From positions 13,026,152 to 13,090,151 of the forward strand of contig NC_067197.1 of NCBI RefSeq assembly GCF_000699445.3: a stretch of DNA of 64,000 bases, given 5' to 3'. Position 1 is the first letter of the stretch. Every line of letters starts with the position of its first letter. The position numbers and the translations under genes were made by a program. The notes under the pieces are model-generated. The model was given only the letters and a program-made list of their open reading frames with translations, was not told the origin of the DNA and did no database searches. This stretch comes from Schistosoma haematobium (lineage: Eukaryota; Platyhelminthes; Trematoda; Strigeidida; Schistosomatidae). Of the stretch, positions 52,891 to 64,000 are shown one piece after another.

Positions 52891-55800
52891 CTGATATTAT
52901 TCAGTTATATTGTTATGTTAACAAAATGTATCATCTTAGGTATCTGCTCTTCATTTTATTGGTGGAATGAAATATACTACATATATTTATTGTTTTCACT
53001 TTAATGAGCCATATTTAGGAAAACTGTATATTTTACCTAACCTGTCGAACTGTATGACAATTCATATGCCTACATCAAGCTTATGTTCATTTTGAATTGG
53101 TTGTAAGTTAGAGACTTTGCAGATTATAAATACTGAAGTTTATGAAATTTATACGGTTTCTATTACTGTAATTAATCTAATCCGTACTTTTAACTAAGAT
53201 TTATGTTCACATAAATGATCCATCAATAAAGATAAGCTTTAGCAAAAAGAAAAAGAAACAGTTTTTATAACTATATCTGAGAATATTGAATAAAAATGTA
53301 AGTGTAGACAAGATTTATAAACAATTTCTTACCTATAAGGAGTAAGATGTTTTAATTTCTCCCCTCCACTAACACTGATAATATTAATAATAGTATAAAC
53401 AAACTAGAAAGAGACAATAGACGAGACACATCACAGACAATGTAACTGTAGAAACCTCACTATATAAATATGAAACTGATCGATCGATGAGTTTTAATGC
53501 GAAAAAATTTAAATAGAAAGTTAACCTTATATTTTAAAGATTCTATTTATATATGAAACAAGTAGTATTTTAGGTTTTATACTTGAAATGAATTTCGATA
53601 AATTTGACTGAAATCAGAAATATACTGAAGATGCCACAGGTATTTGAATTTTCAACAACGCTTTAACCAGTAACACCTTCTAATGTGAAACGTACCCACC
53701 AAGTGAAATCAAAAGACAGAAACGAGGAGGTTCGAAGATATATTTGATAGGCTATCACTATATCGAGGATCGACTGATCTAATCTGGCTAGAGATTGCAG
53801 AGGATGTTGAGCACGGCGTTCTCACTTGTGATCTGGTGCGGATGCATGACCGAGCGCCTTGAGCTAGGTAAGTGCACTAAAACTAATGTGGTCAGCATCC
53901 AATGTCGAAAACTTACAGAGCTATTGATTTTCGGGATTTATTTACTGCTACAATACTAACAAAATTTCCTAAATTGCTTGTTTTAAATAGAAATACATAT
54001 GTGTAGAAGATTGGCTAATGATGATATAACATGGGATGTTTTTATAGTTCGTTATCATGTTAGTTTTTCCAAGAAAAAAAGTATTATTGATAAGGTTTAG
54101 ATGACATATATGAATTTAAGTGTCATAAATTAATGTAAACTTTTCAAGTCCTATTGAACAATGAATAATCATGTGTTTAGGTAACCTTGTTATCTTGATT
54201 TGTGTGATTTTAATAGTTAACTGTTTAGTTGACATGTTGAATATCAGTTGAAGCATAGAGGCACATGATGTATTTGATGTTGTAGGGATAAATAAATAAA
54301 TACGTATATAGTTAAATGTTTAAAGATAAACTGATCATAATGATTGTAATAATGTTCAGTATGGTATGTATTACGTATGGTATATATTATGCTTTACTGA
54401 ACTCGAGTCTGATATAAATCACTAACTGACGGACTAGTGTAGTTTTACAAATAGTTTTGTGAAATCACTACTTAGCATTAGTTTCTCTCAGCTGGATTGT
54501 GTAATTGAAAAACTTCAGTTGTCATTTTGGACAATAATGCCTATAGTTGACTCCTAATCAATAAGCCTGAACCATTATTCATATTACGTAATCTAGTATT
54601 ATAATCTTTCTGTTACATTATGATGTTTATTCCTTGTTCACATGTTCTCACGGAAATAATACTTTGACAGAGAAAAAAATCATGTATATGTACGATTGTA
54701 AAGCTTGATAATAAATTAGTTGAAAAGAGACCTATTCGCTGAACTTTGTGTTTGTAATAATAATTGAGTTAAAAGCCCACCATAAAAGACTCTCTTAATC
54801 CCAGACTGGTTATTACTCTGGTTTCATCTAACTACCAGTCATGAAATTAAACTAGTTAAGTAAACATGACTAATCCATGTAACTGATCAATTTTGTTGTA
54901 GTTACTTCCTACATTTACCTTAAGTAGAAGTGAGCAATTTGATTGATCTGTAAGTATTTAGTCAATTTATTCTGATGACTTTAGTGCTGACTACGTGTCT
55001 ACACAAATTTTATCTTTGTGTTCTTATGCACCGGTTGACTCCTATGTCTTATTGGCCGATGACCATAATGGTTGATTGATTTTTTCTACATGGATTAATA
55101 AATTGGATCTTTATCAATCTCTTCAGTGATTACAGATTGATATGAATATTGTACTACTCTGGCATTCTCCGTGTTTTCTTGAGCTGGTATTTTACCATTC
55201 TCTCAACCAAATTTACATTCAAAATCGTTTATATACATTTATACATATGATAGCGAATCGGGTCCTCTCACTGGTGCCATATATTTGTGTAGATAAACGG
55301 GACTTTCAATTTTTTTAAAACAAAATGTTTCTTAGATTTAATGCGATTTATTTTAGGGCTCGTGTTTCATTTATTTTCCTTTACTGTCATATCTTTCATT
55401 TTACATAAGATCATATGAATTGATTGTGTTGGTTTATTAACAAAATGGACAATCTGCTTTCTTGTCTCTGATGTTGATTTATCTATCTATTAGTTGAATG
55501 AATTTATAGCCTATTAACCTAAAAAAATGAGAGAATTGATTGCTACTTGTAAAAAATTTCTTTAGTCATTCTTAATTATAAACAAACACTCTGTTGATTA
55601 CTCTGTCTGAGTTTTATAATATTGTGAAATGAAGTCACAATTCAAATCCCGTTACTGAAACATCTAACTTCACTGATATAATATATAGAGTCAAATGTAT
55701 ATACAGACTCCGACTGTAAAACACTACAGTCTCTATTCTCTTTTTGTACATCTAGTTGTGGGCTGTCATATTGAAAGTAATCTAATTCTAATACTTATGA

Positions 55801-55902
55801 GCAACTGTTACATTATTGTAATACTCGCAATCCTTTTATCATATGGAATTTTGGAGGCTGTTTATTTTGTAGTTTTATATCACAGATTAACTTTATTCAG
55901 AT
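52891..55902. other. 3 kb AT-rich DNA, nothing recognised
   Basis: The longest stretch without an identified element. Short open frames have no motifs. A slightly less AT-rich patch at 53730-53890 could not be assigned. Confidence 0.45.
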
Positions 55903-56190
55903 AACCGTCGGAAACCGAGTGACACTAAACAGCTGTTTTGTCCTAGTATTGGACACTTCAGCAGATCACATCCACCATCTTAACTGGTCTCGAGCATATA
56001 ACCTTCGGCGTTCTCAAAAGACACTTAGTTTTCAAACCACTGGGTTATCGACTAATTTACATCGAAAGTTACTTTGAGTTCACGAAGTCGTGAGAGGAAC
56101 TCTGAGGAGTCCCATACTTTGATGAAACAGGTGTTCAGTGCTTCTTGCTTTTTAATGGTTATCTAACGCAGGTTAACCATTTAAATATTG
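55903..56190. mobile_element. Degenerate fold-back SINE
   Basis: The minus half (55903-56095) has decayed tail, ribozyme block and tRNA-like part. The plus half (56096-56190) starts at 'ctctgaggagtcccatac' and keeps TGAAAC, 'gttcagtgcttcttg' and part of the tail. As at 27843, the plus half starts at the ribozyme core. Confidence 0.7.
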
Positions 56191-56254
56191 CAGTAAATTT
56201 CCGTTTTAGATTTTCTGTCCGAATTATCATGTATATTAACCATGTGTACTTGGT

Positions 56255-56600
56255 TCACTATGTAGCGACCAGTGTTATACGGAATGAATATCATACTGAA
56301 GTAGAATTGGTTCTCTCATTTTGTACCGATATGGTTCAGCTTCACTGATCACGGCTGCTCACTGAAAGTCCTGGAATCGCATCTAGAAGTAAATCACCAG
56401 TGAGCAAATGATTTTTACTAGTATAGAAGGGTTTTCAAGATTGATGTTAGATATGTACATCGTTGGATGTCCGCCCAATGGTCTGGAGGTTAAGAGTCCA
56501 TGAGATTAATCCACTAAGGGGTCATAGGTTCACACTAATAAGGAGTCCCATGCTTTGAAGAAACAATGTGAATCAATGTTATAAAACTTAATGAATTGAG
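56255..56600. mobile_element. Degenerate SINE pieces
   Basis: 56330-56410 is a minus-strand head ('gatcacggctgctcactgaa'); 56455-56565 is a plus-strand piece with 'caatggtctggaggttaaga' (box A region) and 'aaggagtcccatgc' (ribozyme core remnant). Confidence 0.55.
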
Positions 56601-58559
56601 ATGCAACTTTTAATCTACTTTAAGGTTTGAAAATAAATTTTTTGTTTATTGTCTTATTTTTCTCATTTGGATTGCACCAAATCAGTTTAGTGATATAATC
56701 ACTAGTGTAGTAAAATTGATATATTTTATCGATTAAAAGAAATAACAATGAATCAACTACAAATGATTCATTCGTGCTTTAAAACAGCACGATTTTCTAA
56801 TGATATATTGTAACTTATCAATTGAAGTCCATAGTGATCATATGGATTATTTGTATAAACACACATATATTGTGAACTAGAATAATGAAATTTCTTGTAA
56901 CAACTCATTTTGCATTTCTGTTCCGATTGACAGTTGAGAAGAGTAGGAATTTCTATGGAGCCTTATTCATGTGATATATATATATATATATCAGAATCGT
57001 GTGATGCTGATACCTAGATCTTCTACACACAATACTCAGGCAACGTGAGTTAATCCAACAGATAGTTAGTAAAGATTATAGCAGTAACAGTAGTAGTGAG
57101 GAATACCATATTTAGTTGAGTTCAGAAGTAGGATTGTATAACTCTAGACTAACTGTCCAAAGGCTGAGTGAAGAGTCACAGATCAGGAATGGTGCAAGAA
57201 GAAATAATATAGGCAGTAGATCATGGCCATTCAATTAATTAAGTCTATTAGAACTATATAATATTTTGAATTATTTGAATTATAGTACGAACTAAGAGTC
57301 CCAGAAATAACGCAATTGAATTAAGAAGTAAGACACAAGCACAAACGAATGTGTTGTATTTGGAATTCGAAATCGATCATTCAACAAGTACAAAGGTATC
57401 ATCAGTTCGTTTAAACACCACAAACTAACAAAGTCAGGATCAATATTGAATGACCTAGTGAACTGTAAATTTTGAAGAATCATTTATATTTACAATAATA
57501 TCATCCAATCATCAGTTAGTATCGTTAAGATTAATAAATAAATTCAGAAACGAATGTTACATGTGGAATCAGGTCGAAAAAGATGAACGCATGGGTCTCA
57601 GATGATCAATATTTCTGTTGAAAAAAAGGTATGAAGATAAGGGAAAATAATAATAATCACCATGGTGATACCTAAGTGGAATTTTTAGTACGATGTGTGA
57701 TGTTTTCATGTGTATAAGGTAATTGAACACATTTATCTTTTGGGCCCTTCGTTTAGCATCTAAATTATATGCATATTTTCTGTTCACGCGTTATGAATAG
57801 AATTTCTTATTTTTACGAAAATAAGCGACTGAAACCATGCGAATTCGTAATCACGTGTATCTGTTTGTTTTTCTCTTGCATGAGAGGGAGGGTGATAGAA
57901 GAATGTAACAGAGAATGAAAAGTCATTATACCATATTAAGATAGAAAGTACAATGAATAAATTAGCATTTCTCTTACAATCCATCGTTAATTACTACATA
58001 CCGATGATTATAGAAAAAATAAAAGTACTCTTTTCTAGGTTATATATAGTAGTTCTTTTACATAGTAGAATTCACTGTCTTAAAATGGATGTTCGAATGA
58101 CTTGAATATAAAGAACTTTTCGCGTAACCTTGAACTAGAAATGATACTGTTATGAGATATAGTTGAACTTTTCTATCGACATTACAGTTAATTCACTCAA
58201 GTAGGAAAGATTCTATTGCATGAATATGATAGATATATATGTTATTCAATAAATAACAAGCTGTTTGATATTTTGAAAATCAATATTTGCTAACTCTGAT
58301 GAGTTGGTATAAGTGAAAAATGTATACTAAAGATTATTCCCTTCAAGATTATTAAATGATAACAGTTGTGTGCTTTGATGTTGATTCCCTTAGTCCGTGA
58401 ATTTCAATTTATATCTTTATCGAAGAATGTTGGTTTTAGCATTAAACAAGGGATTTTTTCTGTAATTTCAGTCATTTCTTTCAGAAGTAATTTACCTGCC
58501 TTGAAATCTTAGAGTAGACGATTTGGAAAAGACAACTAGAAACAGCGTAGAACCGTAAC
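56601..58559. other. 2 kb AT-rich DNA, nothing recognised
   Basis: Contains only a short AT run near 56974-56992. Confidence 0.4.
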
Positions 58560-59004
58560 TGGTAATTTATTATTCGTTTATTCAAGAGGGTTATCATGTG
58601 CTTATTACAAAGGACAGAAAAGGCTATTAGAACAAATTATCTTGTACATCCATCCACAAATTGAATACCATCTATAGAATCTAGACAAACCATTCTACAG
58701 GTCTAGTTTCGTGTTAAACTTGGCACAAATATGTATCAGCATATTCCGGGTTATCTTATCTTGATTTACGGCATCTAGATGAAGTGAAGCTGCTCATTTA
58801 AGTAATGTTGCGTAATCGATAGCAAAATTCATAAACTAGCAGAGAGATCGCAAAATGTTGAGGTCTACTGTACCTGAAAGTCTACGCTGACTTTAAGTAT
58901 TTTACATGATCAAGATAAGGATAATTGAATAGACAAACTCTACAATCAACTAGAGGTCCTAACAGTCTATAAAGGATTGCATTATGTTCTACTGTGTTCG
59001 TCGA

Positions 59005-59250
59005 TTCACATACATGTGTCGAATCACATACATAGATAGGACTAATCGTGATATGCTACTAACGCCAGTTAAAGAATTACCTGAATGGTTGCAAAATCAA
59101 ACTAAGTGTATGTGATAAGCCTTCATTCTTTCCTATCGTTAAACATATATTAGAAACGCACTGTAGAACCGACCTATGAACAATCTATGTAGTAATGTAT
59201 GAACGTGAGAATAGGATGATGTGTTGAAAGTTAAGTCAAACGAATATTTG
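59005..59250 (+). pseudogene. Decayed PLE endonuclease region
   Basis: 'CRITYIDRTNRDML' (about 59024-59065, a degraded YIG-type block) is followed by 'KELPEWLQNQTKC' and, after two stops, 'PSFFPIVKHILETHCRTD'. This parallels 'KHVPRWLQNQC' and 'SGSSVAKHIIETGHKID' at 51338-51475. Upstream sequence to about 58560 may belong to the same relic but is not clear. Confidence 0.6.
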
Positions 59251-60436
59251 AACCTCCTTTATATATTAGAAGACGTTTGTATCTAATATTAAGTCCACAA
59301 TTTGAATATTGGGAAAAATTCTGTGATATCAACAATATTGTTTTTCATATGTTCCTATTTGTCAAGCTTTGAGTTCGTATATCTTGACTAGTTAGTATTC
59401 AAAATGCTTTGCCCTAACATATTGTCTTGATATAAGTAGTCTTCTTACTATCTGATATAAATGGGTCGCAACATTGTGCGATTTAGATTTGATTTATAGG
59501 AAATATAAACTTTGGATAGTTTATATTCGGGGTAAAATTCATTAATCAGAAACCAGACTGTATGTGGTGAATCTCAGCTGAGATCAAACTTTTGTAACTA
59601 TTCACTAACTACTTGTTAGTAGTTACATATATTTAGGAAAAACTGCACAGACAGTCCATTCATGTTTTTACCAACATTCCATTTTGGTAAGGGAAACTCT
59701 GTGATGCGATAGCACACATATCCTGTTTGTATATCAGACTGAATTCTGTTAATCTACTTTAGTATAACCTTTTAAATTATGCGACGTTAGGGAACCGTGA
59801 CAATAGTTTGGAATTCCTATTTATATAAGGTGATTAATAATACTGTTAGACTGTCATCAAATGAAACCCCACAAACATAAGTAGGAAGATGTAAGTTCTT
59901 AGCGAGATTAATAACCTTTTGCTCACTATGTGCTTTAACAAGCTTATGGGTAAGTAAGTTCTTGATTTTAAGAATTGTGCTCTATAAACCTGAAAAATGT
60001 GCTGACATCTCATATTTAGGAGCAGGGGGTCATACTTCATAAACATGGGCCATGTACTTGCTAACCAGTTAATGTACGACTACATTACTCTTCGATGCTA
60101 ACCCTAAAGCAGTATCACTTTTGGCGTAGGCGGTGTAAACATATTTACAAATGCCTTAATACCTGTTTCATAGCACTAACTAGTTCTTTAATTGAATCGC
60201 TTATTCGGTTTATAACTTTTATCAAACTTGATCGTTCCAGTTTTACCACTAGTTGTGAAAAAATAATCTCTTCTGTTAGCTTTTAAACACTGTTTGAATT
60301 ATCATACTCGATTCTCTAGTGGCATGGAAGAAAAGCAGTGAGAATGTTACCATCAAACTAGTTCACGATACTTTCGAAAAGATCAGACAAGTATTCTATG
60401 ATCTATCCATTTCGCAACATATTTATTTAAACACAT
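59251..60436. other. AT-rich DNA, nothing recognised
   Basis: No coding or repeat signal recognised. Confidence 0.35.
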
Positions 60437-60891
60437 AAACATTGGTACAAGGAGGCACCAAATACATATGCGCCGCATAAACCATTCGATTTGTGTAAGG
60501 GCCGGGATACTGCCAGGGTGCCCAGACCGGAGCAGGTGGTTTTCTTAGGGGGCCACACCCCGAGCCTTGGACCTAAAGGTCTGACCCACAACGCAATGGA
60601 GCAACGTGAAGAGATGCAGTCCCATGGAAGCCGGTGACCAACAATTGGTTCATACGCCATTTGTTCCCGCAGGATACTGGAGCCCATGTGCACCATTGGT
60701 TTGGAATCCGGTTAAAGCGCCGGACATTCGCTTTTCGTCCTCTCATTTTCGCAAACAACACCCCCGCCACGAGAAGGCAGTGAGTAGGATTTCTCTAGCA
60801 GAGGCTGTATACGCGTGGTCGTGTGAGAGCATTTCGAGAGGGAGGGCGGGCCCACCCGACTCTCGGCCATACCAAGGCATTTGGGGATCAT
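60437..60891. repeat. Dispersed repeat family R1, copy 2
   Basis: Matches 15768-16242 block by block and is better preserved and more GC-rich. It has an extra 'ccacaccccgagccttgg' (60553-60570) and lacks the ~40-bp block present in copy 1 near 16030-16065. Open frames of 89 and 65 codons (minus) and 99 codons (plus) overlap, and none has a known motif. Confidence 0.75.
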
Positions 60892-61150
60892 CTTTAGAAT
60901 TCTGACCAGTTTCCAGGTACATTTTTAGTGATCATCAGAACATTTCACAGAATAATCTATAGGACTAAATCTAGATATCTTGTTAGTTCATCTTTAAGAT
61001 ATATAAAAACAATCATTACCAATAACAATATTCTTATGATGATTGAAATTTTTATATTTTCATAAGCTGTACGTTGTACATGTTTTCCTAAAAATTTAAG
61101 GTTTCTCTAACTAAAACAAATAGTGATAGGCATTTGAATACAGTGTCTAT
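60892..61150. other. AT-rich DNA, nothing recognised
   Basis: No coding or repeat signal recognised. Confidence 0.35.
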
Positions 61151-61179
61151 ACTACTATTACTACTACTACTACTACTAC
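61151..61179. repeat. (TAC)n microsatellite
   Basis: About nine ACT/TAC units. Confidence 0.93.
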
Positions 61180-61859
61180 ACAAATTTTAAGCCCAGTAAA
61201 TCACAAAATAATGACATAATAGTAAAGTATATTTCATCGTACGTTTTTATATTAATGATATTAACGCATCTGATTTTTCTCAAACCATAAAACACAGTAT
61301 TGATGAACAATAAGCAGTAATGATAATAAGAATAATGACGATAATGGTAACAATAATTACTAAAAACAACATAAATGACAACGAGGCAAAAGCAGAGAAT
61401 AAACGTTTAGTAAGAAAACAATAAACTGGTGGGAAGAGAAAGCGAGAGATAGAGGGACAGATTTTTGGTTTACGAAAATGTCAGTCAATCCGTGAACAAT
61501 CATGACTAACAACTGTAAAATAAGTAGTAATTGTTTGTACAATTCAGTCAAAATAAAAATATACGTTAATTTTTTACTTCTCTATTATTTTTGAATAGTG
61601 AAATTCCTATCAACTGGATGTAAACCAAGAGGTGAGAGTGTATCAACAATATTTTCACTTTGGTGATAAGATTGATGTTGACCATGATCAGTAGATGTCG
61701 CTGTGGAGAAATGAGAATAAACGAAAACGGGATAGAATAAAAACTTATTTATGTAATCATACCTATACATGATCTATTTTATCTCAGTTAATGAAGTTAA
61801 TCGCAAAGTTGAGAAGGAAAGGAAAACTTTAATCATATCTTTTGCTATACGAATACAAA

Positions 61860-61970
61860 GAATTCGCATTCACCGATGCCACAGATGACGAATTCAACCT
61901 CTTAAGAAAAACTCTTATCGATAATGGGTTCCACCAGGCAAGTCATCATGGCTCAATGGTCAATCATTTG
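61860..61970 (+). pseudogene. Possible PLE or LINE coding relic
   Basis: One frame reads 'EFAFTDATDDEFNLLRKTL' followed by 'IDNGF', which resembles the 'DE...LR..L..NGY' segment between reverse transcriptase and endonuclease in Penelope-like elements. It is short and followed by stops. Weak. Confidence 0.35.
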
Positions 61971-63444
61971 TAAATTCTGATTGGGAAACATTGAAGTTGT
62001 AAAACTAAAATCCACGCAGATGAAAGGCCTATCAAAACTATGGATTCATTTGATACAGTAGTAAATCATGGAATGACACATTACGAAAACCGACTCATCA
62101 GTGGATAAAGAGATTCTTTGATATGGAAATGACGATTTCATTAATCAGCCAAAATAAACTATTTCAGATTGATTCCACAGTAGTAGGGTAAATACAAGTG
62201 TTCTGAATTTATCTAGTTAGTCGGAATAATAATAATATCAATTTGATGCTAAGGAAAACTAAACATGGTTCGAGAAGGATTAAAGACTGGAATAACATTG
62301 GAAACTACGATACACAAAAGAAGAATGAAAGCATATGCGTCACAGCAGCTTGATTTTGGGCATTGTCACTTGATAACCAAAACCATAAGTAACAATTATT
62401 TTTTTTAAGTCCCAACCTGGAAGTTTGCACGTCCCGAAGCCGCTCTGATCAACGGACAATGAAATTGTGAACTAAAATCTCGTCTTAATTTGCTCAATCC
62501 TGGCTTTTCTTTAAACGGCTCTTACGTCAGACAATATTGAACTTTGGGTTAGAGTGACTGAGAATATGTAACACGTCCCAGTCACTTCAGTAGATAAAGA
62601 TTTACAGTCCCATCAACCGATTTGTCATAAAACCCATTAGTTATAAATGTTCTCAAAATCCGTTGGTACTTTTTAACCTTTTGACTTAAGTTACAAAATA
62701 TAACCGATGAATTTACAGCTAGCTGATTGGAGAATAGCATTATCTTCATGACTGATTACGTGTTTAGCTAGTTTCTTGTTAAGTAGACCTTTTCATTTTC
62801 AAACTGAAGTCCTCCTGTAGCGATTTCTCTGGGTTTAGTTGAGTATATGTTGAAGGATCACCATATCAGATAATGTCTCTTCTCATATTTAAAGTTGGTA
62901 TTTACTAGCACTAAATGGTTGTTTGAGCAAAACTAAAGCAGACGGGGTCATAACTATCTATGTTTTCGGTTATGTTGAAAAACTACCCTAGATGTCTTTT
63001 TTCAGACACCCTTCCTACCCATTCGGATATAAGAGCATCAACTTTGATTACTACGTCCGAGCGTGCAGCCTTATGGAAAAGTTCGGAGGGTTTCTGATGG
63101 AACTTATCTCTTACTTAAACAAGGCTGTGATCAGTGGAGGTGCAGGCAGACGACGGCGTGCATCCCTATTTCAGAGGTGTCATAGAATTATTTGATCGGA
63201 TGGAGTACAGAAAACTGTCTATTGGAATCCAGACAAAGAATGTCTGTCCTGTTTTTTAAATTAACAGCCGAAAACCATAACAATGTTATTTTCCAAATTA
63301 TATGCAAATATGCTTTCGAATTTGGCTTAAAAACTTAGAATAAGGTATACAGGTGAAGAGAATACTAGGCCAATCGTCAGAATGAATATCTACGTTAATA
63401 TCAGCTGAAAAAAGGGTGTAGTATACAATCACAGACTGATTAGT
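61971..63444. other. 1.5 kb, nothing recognised
   Basis: A 67-codon open frame at 62992-63195 has no recognised motif. Confidence 0.4.
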
Positions 63445-63865
63445 TAGAAAACCATTTCAAAGTAAGAGGCACTGAACAGCTTTTTCACTTATCCTTGACT
63501 ATATCAGAGATCGAAATCGGGACCTGGGGGTCTTATGGCATGCAATGAACCTTCAGATCAATGAGTCGACGTTCAATGGCACGAACTTGTAACTTCAGTC
63601 AATTCGCACTATTGTACGACCACAATCGACTGTCATTAGTAATGGTTGTCTCACAACTACTGTGGTTGTACTCCATTGATCACGATTTCTCACTAGAATT
63701 CCGGCAGTTCACTTTCGCAATTATTCACTAGTGAGTATGTGACTATTGTTAGTAAAGTTTGTGTATATTGTTCAGTTTTATTTAGTTTACATCGTAGATA
63801 CCCCATCCAGTGCTTCTCGGTTTTTAATGGTCGTTTAACTGAAGTCAATCTACACTGTGAACTAT
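63445..63865. mobile_element. Degenerate fold-back SINE
   Basis: The minus half (63445-63735) shows 'aggcactgaacagc', a decayed box B, middle block and head 'cgatttctcactagaattcc' (63682-63701). The plus piece (63796-63865) shows 'ccatccagtgcttctcggtt' and tail. Tails point outward. Confidence 0.65.
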
Positions 63866-64000
63866 GGATTGAACAATTTCAAGAAATCTTCTACACCAAT
63901 AATAAAAACCTGATAGAGTGGTAAGATAAGTGAATATACTACAATCCATTCCAAAAATTATAAGCAGTTGAAGAAAGTACGTTTATTAGGTCTAAGAAAG

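Noticed and set aside
60606..60905. 99-codon plus-strand open frame in repeat R1
   Set aside because: No motif, and the corresponding frame in copy 1 is interrupted and differs; better treated as non-coding repeat.

Overview
The window is AT-rich eukaryotic DNA with no recognisable host gene. It is built of dispersed retroelements and microsatellites. The repeat content points to a blood fluke (Schistosoma or a close relative). It contains RTE-clade LINEs ending in GTAA repeats (SR2/SR3/Perere-3 style), a CR1-clade LINE (SR1/Perere style), Penelope-like element (PLE) pieces, a tRNA-derived SINE family, and copies of the Sm-alpha type hammerhead ribozyme repeat known from schistosomes. Species assignment is inference; family names come from protein motifs and remembered family features, not from a search.

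Layout: 0-6.6 kb holds a SINE, an inverted pair of RTE 3' ends, an Sm-alpha relic, a 5'-truncated RTE copy (4430-5384) and a LINE C-terminal relic. 6.6-13 kb holds fold-back SINEs, a PLE-derived insertion with a 14-bp target duplication, and a full-length but dead RTE element (9688-12899) with a 16-bp target duplication. 13-21 kb holds dispersed repeats and SINEs, including a ribozyme-bearing one at 17.5 kb. 21.5-23 kb is an SR2-like RTE fragment. 24-36 kb is dominated by fold-back SINE dimers, the best hammerhead candidate (27572-27617) and PLE pieces. 37-43 kb contains a large inverted repeat of two identical dead RTE pieces. 45.6 kb is a full-length SINE. 47.1-50.8 kb is an almost intact CR1 element on the minus strand. 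51-64 kb holds PLE remnants, SINE relics and a second copy of an unclassified repeat.

There is no operon or pathway here: the coding sequences are retrotransposon endonuclease/reverse transcriptase reading frames, nearly all broken. The SINEs would rely on RNA polymerase III (internal boxes A and B are visible) and on LINE or PLE machinery supplied in trans.

The most notable signals are: (1) a hammerhead ribozyme embedded in the tRNA-derived SINE, with a stem I that differs from the Sm-alpha ribozyme yet keeps its pairing; (2) a recurrent head-to-head fold-back SINE architecture, one form of which was inserted twice as a unit; (3) two ~99% identical RTE copies sharing the same disabling lesions; and (4) a long inverted repeat whose identical tract stops abruptly inside homologous but diverged sequence.
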